A stretch of DNA of 64,000 nt, taken from assembly GCF_026000375.1 (NCBI RefSeq), contig NZ_AP026708.1, forward strand, positions 1,304,501-1,368,500. The letters are read 5' to 3'. Positions within the stretch are counted from its first letter, which is position 1. Every line of letters begins with the position of its first letter. Position numbers and translations under genes: made by a program. The notes beneath the pieces were generated by a model, which was given only the letters and a program-made list of their open reading frames with translations, had not been told where the DNA came from and did not search any database. Below, piece by piece: positions 52,774 through 60,782 of this stretch. This DNA is from Pseudodesulfovibrio portus (GTDB lineage Bacteria > Desulfobacterota > Desulfovibrionia > Desulfovibrionales > Desulfovibrionaceae).

Positions 52774-53949
52774 ATGCTGTACTTTCTGGGCAACTGTCAA
52801 ATGGATTTCCTGTCCCGGTCCGTGGCCGACCTGGGGCTGCCCGCCGTCCACCGCGTGCCGGCCTCGCCCCTGACCTACGCCAGTTCCCCGGGCGCGGTGC
52901 CGGACGAGCTGGCCGGGCTGTTCCGCGACATGGGGCTCGACGACTACGTCCATGGCCGGACCCTGGACAACCAGTTCCGCATGATCACCCCGGAGGACGC
53001 GCCGCCCTCGCTCATCGTCCTGAACCTGTTCCACGAGAACACCCCGCTGATCATCCACAACCGGGACCAGTACATCTTCTTCATGGACCCCGCAGCATGG
53101 GCCGACAAGCCTGAGCTGGAAGCGTGGGCGCAACGGGAATGCGGCCTGATCCGGCCCAACCCGGCCACCTATCTGAAGCGATACGGCGAATTCCTGGCGG
53201 CGGTCCGGGCCCACTTCCCCGGCGTGCCGATCATCGTGGTCTCGCGCCTGTCCCACTTCCCGGCCTTCGGGCCGCAGCCCCACTCCTACCTGGAGGGCTG
53301 GGACCAGCTCTGCCGCGAGGCCCCGGCCCACTTCCGGGGCTGGCAGCGGGCGCTGGACAATCTCCACCTCATCGACATGGACCGGGTGTTCGGGGGAATA
53401 TGGGCGGAATCCGGGACCTCCATCGAGGCCCACTGCCCCTTCTTCAAGATTCAGCTGGAAGAGACGGACGACGCGGTCACGGCACTTTCCGCCAGCCGCG
53501 ACGTGGAGCACATCGGTTCCATGTGGCCGAGGCTGGCCGCCAAGATCGCGGGCTTTCTCAAGACCGGGAAGATTTCCTACGGCAGGAACGAAACCGTACC
53601 CCGGGAGTGGAACCGGGCCTGGCGTCCCCGCCCCATGGACCAGGAGACCATGTTGCACAAGCTCGCCTCGGGCGGCAACTACCTCTGCGCCGAGGCCGTG
53701 GGCGCGTTCTACCTCGACCTGCAGACCGACTACACCGAGCTCCTGGCCCGCACCGGCCACCTGACCCCGGTCTGCCACAACACCCTGCACATGATCCGGA
53801 ACTACGGTCGCATCTTCCGCAACCCGGCCATGGCCCTGTGGGCCGACGCCCACGAAAAAACCGCCCGGCAGTTCACGGCCAACGGGCCGCTGTACCAGGC
53901 GGATTATCTCAAGCGGATCGACGAAATCCGCGCCTTCGCGTTGTCCTGA
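52774..53949 (+). CDS. WcbI-like / SGNH-type protein of unknown substrate
   Basis: A 391-residue protein beginning MLYFLGNCQMDFLSRS; the LGNCQ start is the signature of the WcbI polysaccharide-biosynthesis family, which has an SGNH-hydrolase-like fold and is thought to move acyl groups. Later segments (VSRLSHFPAFGPQPHSYLEGWDQL; IDMDRVFGG) fit an SGNH-like fold with candidate acid and histidine. The C-terminal ~120 residues are helical and unassigned. No polysaccharide genes are adjacent. Classification is moderately sure, function open. Confidence 0.6.
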   Translation: MLYFLGNCQMDFLSRSVADLGLPAVHRVPASPLTYASSPGAVPDELAGLFRDMGLDDYVHGRTLDNQFRMITPEDAPPSLIVLNLFHENTPLIIHNRDQYIFFMDPAAWADKPELEAWAQRECGLIRPNPATYLKRYGEFLAAVRAHFPGVPIIVVSRLSHFPAFGPQPHSYLEGWDQLCREAPAHFRGWQRALDNLHLIDMDRVFGGIWAESGTSIEAHCPFFKIQLEETDDAVTALSASRDVEHIGSMWPRLAAKIAGFLKTGKISYGRNETVPREWNRAWRPRPMDQETMLHKLASGGNYLCAEAVGAFYLDLQTDYTELLARTGHLTPVCHNTLHMIRNYGRIFRNPAMALWADAHEKTARQFTANGPLYQADYLKRIDEIRAFALS

Positions 53950-53957
53950 CCGACGTC

Positions 53958-55346
53958 TTATCGCCTGGTCAGCCCGTACTTCTTCAGCTTGTACTGAAGG
54001 GTCCGGCGGCTGATGCCCAGCGCGTCCGCCGTGCGTTCGCGGTGGTTGCCGTTCTCCTCCAGGGCCTGGATGATGGCCAGCTTCTCGGCCTCCTCAAGGT
54101 TGGCCGGGGCGGAGGGCTGCTGGAACACGGGATCGACGTCGATGGAAATCCCCGCCTCGCGCGCGCCGGTGATCTGGGGCGGCAGCAGGTCCGTGCCCAA
54201 AGCGTCGGCCCGGGACAGGATCAGGGCGCGTTCCAGCACGTTTTCCAGCTCGCGCACGTTGCCGGGCCAGTCGTAGCCGGACAGGGCGTCCAGGAAGGCG
54301 GGCGTCACCGTGCGGATGATCTTGTTGTTCTTGTTGCCCAGCCGCCGCAACAGGAAGCTGACCAGCAGCGGCAGGTCCTCCTTGCGCTCGTTGAGCGGCG
54401 GGATGCGGATTTCCAGGACCGCCAGCCGGTAGTACAGGTCCTCGCGGAACCTTCCGGCAGCCACTTCCTTCTTCAGATTGCGGTTGGTGGCCGCGATGAT
54501 GCGCGTGTCCACGGAGATCGTCCTGACCGAGCCCAGGGGCTCGATGGTCTTTTCCTGCAGGGCGCGCAGCAGCTTGGCCTGCAGGGGCGCGGGCATCTCG
54601 CCGATCTCGTCCAGGAAGAGCGTGCCGCCGTCGGCCAACTGGAACCGTCCCGGCTTGTCCTTGACCGCGCCGGTGAACGCGCCCTTCTCGTAGCCGAACA
54701 GTTCGGATTCCAGAAGATCGTCGGGCAGGGCCGCGCAGTTGACCTTGATCAGCGGCCGGTCGGCCCGGTTGGACGCCCGGTGCAGCCCTTCGGCGACCAA
54801 CTCCTTGCCCGTGCCCGAAGGCCCGAGAATGAGCACGGTGGCCTCGGTGGGCCCGGCCTGGCCGATGAGGTCGCGCACCAGCTCGATTCCGGGGCTGGCC
54901 CCGATGAAATCCGCCTCGCCGGACACCGCCTCCCTGAGGCGCGCGTTTTCCTCCAGCAACCGGTGATACTCGAAGGCCTTGCCGAGCACGGCGATGACCT
55001 CGTCGTTGTCCGCAGGCTTGGTCAGATAGTCGAAGGCGCCCCGCTTCATGGCGTCCACGGCGGACCCCACGGACCCGAAGGCGGTCAGCAGGATCACGGG
55101 CATGCTCGGGCGGCGCACCTGCAGCTCCTTGAGCAACTGCATGCCGTCCATGCCGGGCATTTTCATGTCCACCATGGCCACGTCCGGGTAGGTGCCCGAC
55201 TCGGCCTCCTCGGCCAGCACGGTCAGGGCGCGCTCGCCGGAATCGGCTTCGAGCACGGTCCAGCCGTCATCTTCCAGCACGGCCCGGACCATCATCCTGT
55301 GGCCGGGCTCGTCGTCGACTATCAATGCGATGCGTTCTTCGTTCAT
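53958..55346 (-). CDS. Sigma-54-dependent response regulator, ZraR/AtoC-like
   Basis: A 462-residue enhancer-binding protein: receiver domain (residues ~6-120; DD at 11-12, phospho-acceptor Asp60 in VDMKMPG), AAA+ domain with Walker A GPSGTGKE (175-182), the sigma-54 contact loop GAFTGA (222-227) and Walker [12 protein letters not shown], and a Fis-type helix-turn-helix at the C-terminus ([26 protein letters not shown]). ATG 55346 follows GGAGGC; the extension to 55442 runs through a repeat. It follows the kinase gene and is separated from it by a large palindrome. Likely activator of the sigma-54 promoters at 48.6 and 58.97 kb. Confidence 0.92.
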   Translation of the reverse strand: MNEERIALIVDDEPGHRMMVRAVLEDDGWTVLEADSGERALTVLAEEAESGTYPDVAMVDMKMPGMDGMQLLKELQVRRPSMPVILLTAFGSVGSAVDAMKRGAFDYLTKPADNDEVIAVLGKAFEYHRLLEENARLREAVSGEADFIGASPGIELVRDLIGQAGPTEATVLILGPSGTGKELVAEGLHRASNRADRPLIKVNCAALPDDLLESELFGYEKGAFTGAVKDKPGRFQLADGGTLFLDEIGEMPAPLQAKLLRALQEKTIEPLGSVRTISVDTRIIAATNRNLKKEVAAGRFREDLYYRLAVLEIRIPPLNERKEDLPLLVSFLLRRLGNKNNKIIRTVTPAFLDALSGYDWPGNVRELENVLERALILSRADALGTDLLPPQITGAREAGISIDVDPVFQQPSAPANLEEAEKLAIIQALEENGNHRERTADALGISRRTLQYKLKKYGLTRR

Positions 55347-55348
55347 GG

Positions 55349-55460
55349 TTGCCTCCGGCGGCCGGGGGAAGGGAGGGGAACACCCTTTGAAAAGGGTTTT
55401 TCCCCTCCCTTCCCCCGGACCCCCATCCCTCCCTTTTCCCAAACTTTTTGCAAGCGCATC
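55349..55460. repeat. Palindromic intergenic repeat, family B, copy 2
   Basis: GCCTCCGGCGGC, then a 19-base perfect arm CCGGGGGAAGGGAGGGGAA (55362-55380), an inner ACCCTTT-GA-AAAGGGT hairpin and the complementary arm (55400-55418). The whole 57-base palindrome is almost perfect. It is followed by CCCCATCCCTCCCTTTTCCCAAACTTTTTGC-type sequence to ~55460. It lies between the kinase and regulator genes and shares the GCCGCCGGAGGC end and the T/A-rich hairpin tip with copy 1. Confidence 0.75.
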
Positions 55461-55492
55461 CGCGCGGTTCGGGTTAAAGAACGGGTTGTGGT

Positions 55493-57361
55493 CTATTCGT
55501 GACTGCGCCCTGAGGCGGCTGCGTCCTTTTCGTTGTCAAAAGTATCATTCGCCGGTCCTGCCGGACCGTCTGGGAAAAACAATTTCATTTTCGTGCCCTC
55601 GCCGGGCTCGGATTCGATGACCACCCGGCCCTTGTGGGCGCGCATGATGTTCTGGACAATGGCCAGCCCCAGGCCGGTGCCGGTCTTCTTGCCGGTAATG
55701 AACGGCTTGAACACGTCGTCGCCCAGGTCCGGGTCCATGCCCGGCCCGTCGTCGGCCACGGTGATCCAGACCCCGTTGTCTCCCGGCTCGGAGGTCAGCC
55801 TGATGTGGCCCGGCTTGTCGCACTCCGGGCAGCCTTCGATGGCGTCCAGGGAATTGGAAATGAGATTGAGCAGCACCTGCCGAAGCGCGTCCTGGTCCGC
55901 ATACACGGGCTCGGCCCCGAACTCGAAAACCGGTTCGGTCTGCTTGTTCTCGAAGTCGAACCGCATGAGCTGCTTCAGGGAATCGCCCACGCCTGAGAGG
56001 TCGATGGCCACCGGGGCGAGCTGACGCGGCCGGGCCAGATAGAGCAGGTCCGTGACCACGCGGTTGAGGCGGTCGGCCTCCTGGACCATGGCCGTGGCGT
56101 ACTGATCCAGCGGAGCCTGGCCCTTGAGCTTGTTGGCGAACAGCTGGGCGAAACCGCGCAGGGACGAGAGCGGGTTGCGCACCTCGTGGGCCACGCCCGC
56201 AGCCAGGGAGCCGATGGCGGCCAGCCGCTTGGCCTCGTTCAGGTCCTCTTCCAGGGAACGGATGCGGGTGCGGTCGCGGATGAGCACCAGCTGCCGCCCC
56301 TCCTCCGGGTCGCCCCCCTCCTCGTGGGCCATGAGCGCCAGGGTGAGAATCTCCAGCCTGCGCCCCTGGTAGTCGTACTGCTGCCACTTGTAGGGGGAGG
56401 ACGCGTCGCCGTCGCCCTCGGGGTGGCCGAGGTCGAGGTCGCGCCAGTTGGAACCGATGATCTCCGGGGGTTCCTCGGCTCCGGCCGGGGAGAAAAGCTT
56501 CTTGGCCGAGTGGTTGGCGGCCATGATCTCGCCGTCGGCGGCCAGGGTGACCAGGCCGTCGGGCATATTGTCCAGAAGCTGGTTCTGGAACCGCTCCATG
56601 CGCAGCAGCTTGCGGCTGGCCTCGCGCCGCCTCAGATAGGCAAACGCCAGGGACCACAAGACCACTGCGGCCAGGAACACGTACCCGGTCTGGTAGGTGG
56701 CCGCCTGCCGGTACTTGCGGAACTGGGCCAGATGCTTCTCGGCGTTGAGGCCGACCACCAGGAAGACCGGCGGCCCGTCCGGGACCTGGTCCTGGCCCAT
56801 CATGCCGCCCATATTCATGCCGCGCCCCCGCCTCTGGCGGTGCTCGGATTCCGACCCGTCGTCCGGGAGGCCGCTCAGGACGGCGATTCCCTGCCGGGCG
56901 CGCAAGCCGGAGACGAGCACGCCCTTCTTCTGGACCTCGGCCATGACGTGCCAGGCCCGGCCCGGTTCCAGATCGACCTTCACCGAGTCGGGCAGCTTGA
57001 AGATGGGTGTTTGCTCACGGCTGGCCGAGGACACCAGGGGCTGGCCGTCCGGACCGAACAGGGTGATGAACACGATGTCGTCGGACTTGGACAGTTCCTT
57101 GAACAATTCCTCGGCCATGGCCCGGAAGACCTGGGAGGACTGCGCGCCCATGCGCAGGCTCCGGCCGATGCGAAAGATGTTGTTGTCCACGCCGCGCAGG
57201 ATTGAGTTGCCGGTCATGATCATGTGGTCCTCGACGATCTTGCGCTGCTGCGCAATGGACTGCCAGGTCAGATACAGGCTGCCCAGCCCCAAAACTATGA
57301 GCGCCAGAACCAGGGCCACCAGAGGGCCTTTCTCATTGCTGTCTCGGCGTGCGACTTCCAT
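55493..57361 (-). CDS. Sensor histidine kinase, ZraS-like
   Basis: A 622-residue membrane kinase: first transmembrane helix (residues ~13-33), a periplasmic sensor domain (~34-222) with a striking Arg/Met/Gly-rich loop (HRQRRGRGMNMGGMMGQ, ~174-190), second helix (~225-244), PAS domain (~255-365), HisKA with the phospho-His in GVAHEVRNPLSS (His392) and an HATPase with NLISNSLDAIEG, DDGPGMD and GTGLGLAIVQNI. It lies six bases after the DUF4405 gene and upstream of the sigma-54 regulator. The Met-rich loop suggests a metal signal (inference). Confidence 0.9.
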   Translation of the reverse strand: MEVARRDSNEKGPLVALVLALIVLGLGSLYLTWQSIAQQRKIVEDHMIMTGNSILRGVDNNIFRIGRSLRMGAQSSQVFRAMAEELFKELSKSDDIVFITLFGPDGQPLVSSASREQTPIFKLPDSVKVDLEPGRAWHVMAEVQKKGVLVSGLRARQGIAVLSGLPDDGSESEHRQRRGRGMNMGGMMGQDQVPDGPPVFLVVGLNAEKHLAQFRKYRQAATYQTGYVFLAAVVLWSLAFAYLRRREASRKLLRMERFQNQLLDNMPDGLVTLAADGEIMAANHSAKKLFSPAGAEEPPEIIGSNWRDLDLGHPEGDGDASSPYKWQQYDYQGRRLEILTLALMAHEEGGDPEEGRQLVLIRDRTRIRSLEEDLNEAKRLAAIGSLAAGVAHEVRNPLSSLRGFAQLFANKLKGQAPLDQYATAMVQEADRLNRVVTDLLYLARPRQLAPVAIDLSGVGDSLKQLMRFDFENKQTEPVFEFGAEPVYADQDALRQVLLNLISNSLDAIEGCPECDKPGHIRLTSEPGDNGVWITVADDGPGMDPDLGDDVFKPFITGKKTGTGLGLAIVQNIMRAHKGRVVIESEPGEGTKMKLFFPDGPAGPANDTFDNEKDAAASGRSHE

Positions 57362-57367
57362 TGGGAC

Positions 57368-58186
57368 CTACTCTCCCCGGAGGGCGGCGTACACGTCGCG
57401 CGGCACCGCGTTCGCCTTGGCCGCGATGTCCTTGATGGACAGGTCGGGCGCGGGCGCGAACGACTTTGCCTCGAGCCGGGCCATGGCCTCGTTGAGGTCC
57501 AGGCCGAAGGAGGCGCAGAGATCACTGAGCTTGAGCTTGCCCAGCCCCTCGGGCGGGGTGGCGGGCAGAGAGGAGAACGGGTCGCCGCCCAGCGCGTTCC
57601 GGATGTCGTCGAAGACCTGCTGCGGGCTGGCGTTCCGGGTGCGGGCGATGTCCTTGATCACGGACTGCTCGCCCTTTTCCAGGACATACCCCGCCTTTTC
57701 CAGGGCGGCCATGGCCTCGGCCTGGTCGAAGCCGAGATAGCCGCAGAACTTCTTGAGGCTGGAGTCTTCGGCGTGCCCGTAGGGCGGGTTGCCGTAGACC
57801 TCGGTGGCCGACTCCTTGATCTGCGTGGAGTAGTCGAGGAGCTGCCGCATGGGCGGCAGTCCCATGAGCGTCCCGGCAAAGACGTAGACCGTCAGGGCCA
57901 GGCTGATGACCATGGGCACGGTCATGACCACCATCTCGCGCGCCCGGTTCTTCATGTAGGCCATGAGCGGCTTCCAGTTGAGCCAGAGGTGGAGCAGCAA
58001 TGCGATGAAGAACAGGGTGCCCACGGTGGTGTGGGTGGCTCCCCAGTCATCCTTGCTCATGCCCCAGAACGTCCAGTCCGCCCAGTTGGCCACCCGGCCG
58101 TGGGGGACGACGTACAGGACCACGCTGGTGACGATCGAGACGATGAAGGTCAGAAAAGATGTCAGTGACGTAATTTTGCGCAACAT
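57368..58186 (-). CDS. DUF4405-type membrane protein with duplicated C-terminal motif
   Basis: A 272-residue inner-membrane protein. Three to four helices lie within residues ~1-115, with His-containing segments THTTVGTLFFIALLLHLWLNW as in DUF4405 proteins (possibly haem-binding, by resemblance to cytochrome-like domains). The cytoplasmic or periplasmic C-terminal half holds two similar units: FCGYLGFDQAEAMAALEKAG...VIKDIARTRNASPQQVFDDI and LCASFGLDLNEAMARLEAK...SIKDIAAKANAVPRDVYAAL. First gene of the operon with the kinase and regulator, so probably an accessory sensor or effector. Confidence 0.72.
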   Translation of the reverse strand: MLRKITSLTSFLTFIVSIVTSVVLYVVPHGRVANWADWTFWGMSKDDWGATHTTVGTLFFIALLLHLWLNWKPLMAYMKNRAREMVVMTVPMVISLALTVYVFAGTLMGLPPMRQLLDYSTQIKESATEVYGNPPYGHAEDSSLKKFCGYLGFDQAEAMAALEKAGYVLEKGEQSVIKDIARTRNASPQQVFDDIRNALGGDPFSSLPATPPEGLGKLKLSDLCASFGLDLNEAMARLEAKSFAPAPDLSIKDIAAKANAVPRDVYAALRGE

Positions 58187-58355
58187 GGGTTTCTCCTCAC
58201 GGGCTTGCGGGCCTTACGCCCTTCTCGACCTTGACCTGATACGGAACCTGCCTGCCGTGAATTATAATATCGGTTGCGGGACGACAAGCCACATCAGCTC
58301 GCCGCCCCGCACGCATCCTGTTTTCCGGGTTAACGGAAAATGTATTTCATGTCTG

Positions 58356-58880
58356 CTAGTTGGTCACGCAGGGGCCGTAGCCGGGGCCGTTGCCCATGCC
58401 GTAGCCGCCGCCCATGCCGTAACCGCCGCCCATGCGACCGGAGCCGTTGCCCATATGGCGACCGTAGCCGCGCCCTTGGGCAAAGCCGGGGCCGAAGCCG
58501 ACCAGGCCGGTTTCCTTCTCGATCTCGGCGCGCATGGCGTCACGGTTGTCGCGCATCTGGTCGCGCAGCTTGGTGATGTCCGAGGTCAGGCCGGCAATCT
58601 TCTTCTCGTCGGCGCTGCCGCCGTTGATCAGGGCCTGCAGCACGGAGTGCTTGGTCCACAGCTGGGTGCGCAGTTCGTCGAACTTGGCGTCGTACTTCTC
58701 GAAGATGGCCTGGACAGCCTGCTGCTTTTCAGGGGTCAGCTGGCTGTAGGGGCCGTTCTGCTGGTAACAGGAGCCACGGTTCGCGCCGCGACCCTGGCCG
58801 GGACCGGCGAAAGCCATTGCCGTCATGGAAAGAACCAGGAAAGCCGCCAGTGCCGCGATGGTAAGATTCTGCTTGTTCAT
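58356..58880 (-). CDS. ZraP/Spy-like periplasmic chaperone or metal sensor
   Basis: A 174-residue exported protein: signal peptide (MNKQNLTIAALAAFLVLSMTAMAFA), a helical hairpin region with SQLTPEKQQAVQAIFEKYDAKFDELRTQLW (the LTxEQ-like motif of the CpxP/ZraP superfamily) and a Gly/Met/His-rich tail (GRHMGNGSGRMGGGYGMGGGYG). In enterobacteria ZraP binds zinc and represses ZraSR. Here the gene is upstream of a DUF4405-kinase-regulator operon and has a sigma-54 promoter plus enhancer sites, matching that circuit. Confidence 0.87.
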   Translation of the reverse strand: MNKQNLTIAALAAFLVLSMTAMAFAGPGQGRGANRGSCYQQNGPYSQLTPEKQQAVQAIFEKYDAKFDELRTQLWTKHSVLQALINGGSADEKKIAGLTSDITKLRDQMRDNRDAMRAEIEKETGLVGFGPGFAQGRGYGRHMGNGSGRMGGGYGMGGGYGMGNGPGYGPCVTN

Positions 58881-58960
58881 GTTTGAACTCCTTTTGATTT
58901 GGTAAATGTTTCAATGCGCCAGGAAGATAGTGAGAGTGTGTATCTTCTTGCCACTGCATG

Positions 58961-58978
58961 AAGCATCTGCCGTGCCAA
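58961..58978 (-). promoter_or_regulatory. Sigma-54 promoter of the ZraP-like gene
   Basis: On the minus strand TTGGCACGGCAGATGCTT, with GG and GC ten bases apart and a near-consensus TTGGCACG-N5-TGCT. It lies about 80 bases before the start codon at 58880. Confidence 0.8.
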
Positions 58979-59041
58979 ACATGTAAGAGACTAGGAATAA
59001 AAACTATTTTGAAAATCGCACTGTCCCGAAACACTGTTTTT

Positions 59042-59082
59042 TGTGCACCCCAATGCACACACATTGCACAAACTCCGTGCAA
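59042..59082 (-). promoter_or_regulatory. Paired enhancer sites for the sigma-54 activator
   Basis: Two inverted repeats stand in a row: TGTGCA-N6-TGCACA (59042-59059) and TTGCAC-N7-GTGCAA (59064-59082). They lie 65-120 bases upstream of the sigma-54 promoter of the ZraP-like gene. The first has the same core and spacing as the site at 48569-48588. Confidence 0.65.
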
Positions 59083-59160
59083 AGTGCAAGCGGGAAGACC
59101 TTGACTTTCCCCGGGCAGCACCCACATTGAACGCATCAATTCTGTTTCGGAGAACACAGC

Positions 59161-59370
59161 ATGCCCATCTATGAATATGCCTGCAAGGAATGCGGCCACG
59201 AGTTCGAGGAACTCATCTTCTCGCAAAAGGACGAGGTCGTCTGTCCCCGGTGCGGATCCGGGAACACCGAAAAGCTGATGAGCGCCTGCGCGGCAAAGGT
59301 CGATAGCCCCGGCCCCGACTTCAACGCCCTGAAAAACACCGGCGGCGGATGTGGCGGCGGCGGGGGCTGA
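59161..59370 (+). CDS. FmdB-family zinc ribbon protein
   Basis: A 69-residue protein: MPIYEYACKECGHEFEELIF...VVCPRCGSGNTEKLMS, a zinc ribbon with two CxxC pairs (residues 8-11 and 28-31) of the FmdB type, followed by a Gly-rich tail with one Cys (GGGCGGGGG). A GGAG site precedes the ATG. These small proteins are common regulators or metallochaperone-like factors of unknown target. It is divergent from the ZraP-like gene and shares its upstream region, so co-regulation is possible though no second sigma-54 box was seen. Confidence 0.88.
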   Translation: MPIYEYACKECGHEFEELIFSQKDEVVCPRCGSGNTEKLMSACAAKVDSPGPDFNALKNTGGGCGGGGG

Positions 59371-59448
59371 TCCATCTGATTCATCGCCCCGGGCCGGGGC
59401 GAACGACCACCGGCGGCGCATCGCCGCTGCAGACTTTCAAGACAACCT

Positions 59449-60231
59449 ATGTTAGGAATGCTTCGCATGTTGCCCTTTTGCAAGACCTGCCTGATCGCTT
59501 GCTGCACCACGGCATTCCTGTTCGTGTCACCGCGCCTGGCCGCAGCCCAATCCTTCACCGTCATCACCAACTCCGTACCGCCCTTCAAATTCCTGAAGGA
59601 CGGGAAGCCTTCCGGCATGGCCGGCGATCTGCTCACCTACCTGTTCCGGATCACGGGACACTCCGTGGCGCAAAGCCGGAGCATACCCATGGCCCAGTTC
59701 CTTCAGCGGGACTACAAAGAGCCGGGCACCGTCTTTCTCGCCCTGTCCAAAAGCCACCAACAGGACCATGGCTTTAAATTGGTCGGCCCGATATTCACTG
59801 CCAAGTCGGGCATCATCGTCAAGAAATTCCGCCATTTTCGCCTGGCCCGCATCCACGACGCAAAAACGATGATCCTGGCGTCGGTCATCAACAGCGCACC
59901 GGAAAAAGGACTCATGGGGACAGCCATCGAGGAGAAACACTTCCTGCGCTTCCCCACGCCGCAGGGGGCCATCAAGGCCCTGGTGACAGACAAGGCGGAC
60001 GGACTTCTGCTGGCCACGGCGGCCGCCTACCATCTCATGGCCCGCGAGGGGATCGACACGAACCTTTTCGAAACGGCCCTGACCCTTGACTCCATCCCCC
60101 TCTACTTCGCCTTTCACGCCGACACGCCCGCCCGCGTCATCGAACACCTGCAAGCCACGCTGAACGAAATGAAACAACCCGACGAGACGGGCATGAGCCC
60201 CTACCTGAAAATCATCTCCGCGTACTATTGA
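59449..60231 (+). CDS. Periplasmic solute-binding protein (orphan)
   Basis: A 260-residue exported protein: signal peptide within residues ~1-33 (CKTCLIACCTTAFLFVSPRLAAA), then a divergent SBP_bac_3 fold beginning SFTVITNSVPPFKFLKDGKPSGMAGDLLTYLF and ending with the usual helical closure. Three cysteines in the signal region are notable, but no lipobox is evident. ATG 59449 is used; ATG 59458 sits right on AGGA. Stand-alone, with no transporter genes near. Confidence 0.75.
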   Translation: MLGMLRMLPFCKTCLIACCTTAFLFVSPRLAAAQSFTVITNSVPPFKFLKDGKPSGMAGDLLTYLFRITGHSVAQSRSIPMAQFLQRDYKEPGTVFLALSKSHQQDHGFKLVGPIFTAKSGIIVKKFRHFRLARIHDAKTMILASVINSAPEKGLMGTAIEEKHFLRFPTPQGAIKALVTDKADGLLLATAAAYHLMAREGIDTNLFETALTLDSIPLYFAFHADTPARVIEHLQATLNEMKQPDETGMSPYLKIISAYY

Positions 60232-60320
60232 CGCGCACCCGGAAGAGGGATTGCCCGACCGTTCCCTTTCGCGCCGAGAAATGATAGACGGACCGGACAC
60301 AACCCGCACGAGGATCGACC

Positions 60321-60779
60321 ATGTCCAACAGACTGCCCTGGCCAGAATATTTCATGCGCATAGCCCATCTGGTGGCCCAGCGTTCCACCTGCACCCGCCG
60401 CGCCGTGGGCGCCATCGCCGTGCGCGACAAGCGCATCCTGGCAACCGGATACAACGGCGTGCCCACCAACATCGCCCACTGCGAGGACGTCGGCTGCATC
60501 CGCGATCAGCTCGGCATCCCGTCCGGGGAACGGCACGAACTGTGCCGGGGACTGCACGCCGAACAGAACGTCATCATCCAGGCCGCCACCCACAACCTCG
60601 ACCTCAAGGGGTGCGACATCTACTGCACCACCAAGCCGTGCATCCTGTGCACCAAGATGCTCATCAACTGCGAGGTGCGAAACATCTACTTCTCCGAGAA
60701 CTACCCGGACGAGCTGTCCGAGCAGATGCTCGACGAGGCCGGGGTCCGCTGCATATACATGGAAGGGGACTTCAGCTAG
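60321..60779 (+). CDS. dCMP deaminase family protein
   Basis: A 152-residue zinc deaminase: GLHAEQN (His79 zinc ligand, catalytic Glu81) and KPCILC (Cys107, Cys110) form the active site. The insert [19 protein letters not shown] is typical of dCMP deaminases (ComEB-like) that supply dUMP for dTMP synthesis. It lies three bases before ribD, with which it shares the deaminase fold and probably an operon. Confidence 0.88.
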   Translation: MSNRLPWPEYFMRIAHLVAQRSTCTRRAVGAIAVRDKRILATGYNGVPTNIAHCEDVGCIRDQLGIPSGERHELCRGLHAEQNVIIQAATHNLDLKGCDIYCTTKPCILCTKMLINCEVRNIYFSENYPDELSEQMLDEAGVRCIYMEGDFS

Positions 60780-60782
60780 ACC

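Noticed and set aside
53124-55502. 792-codon plus-strand frame covering the WcbI-like gene and the regulator
   Set aside because: Out of frame with the first and antisense to the second; composition is typical of a GC shadow.
59110-59140. Sigma-54 promoter for the FmdB gene facing away from the ZraP-like gene
   Set aside because: No GG-N10-GC pair with TGGCAC/TTGC character; a weak TTGACT sigma-70 -35 is the only candidate.
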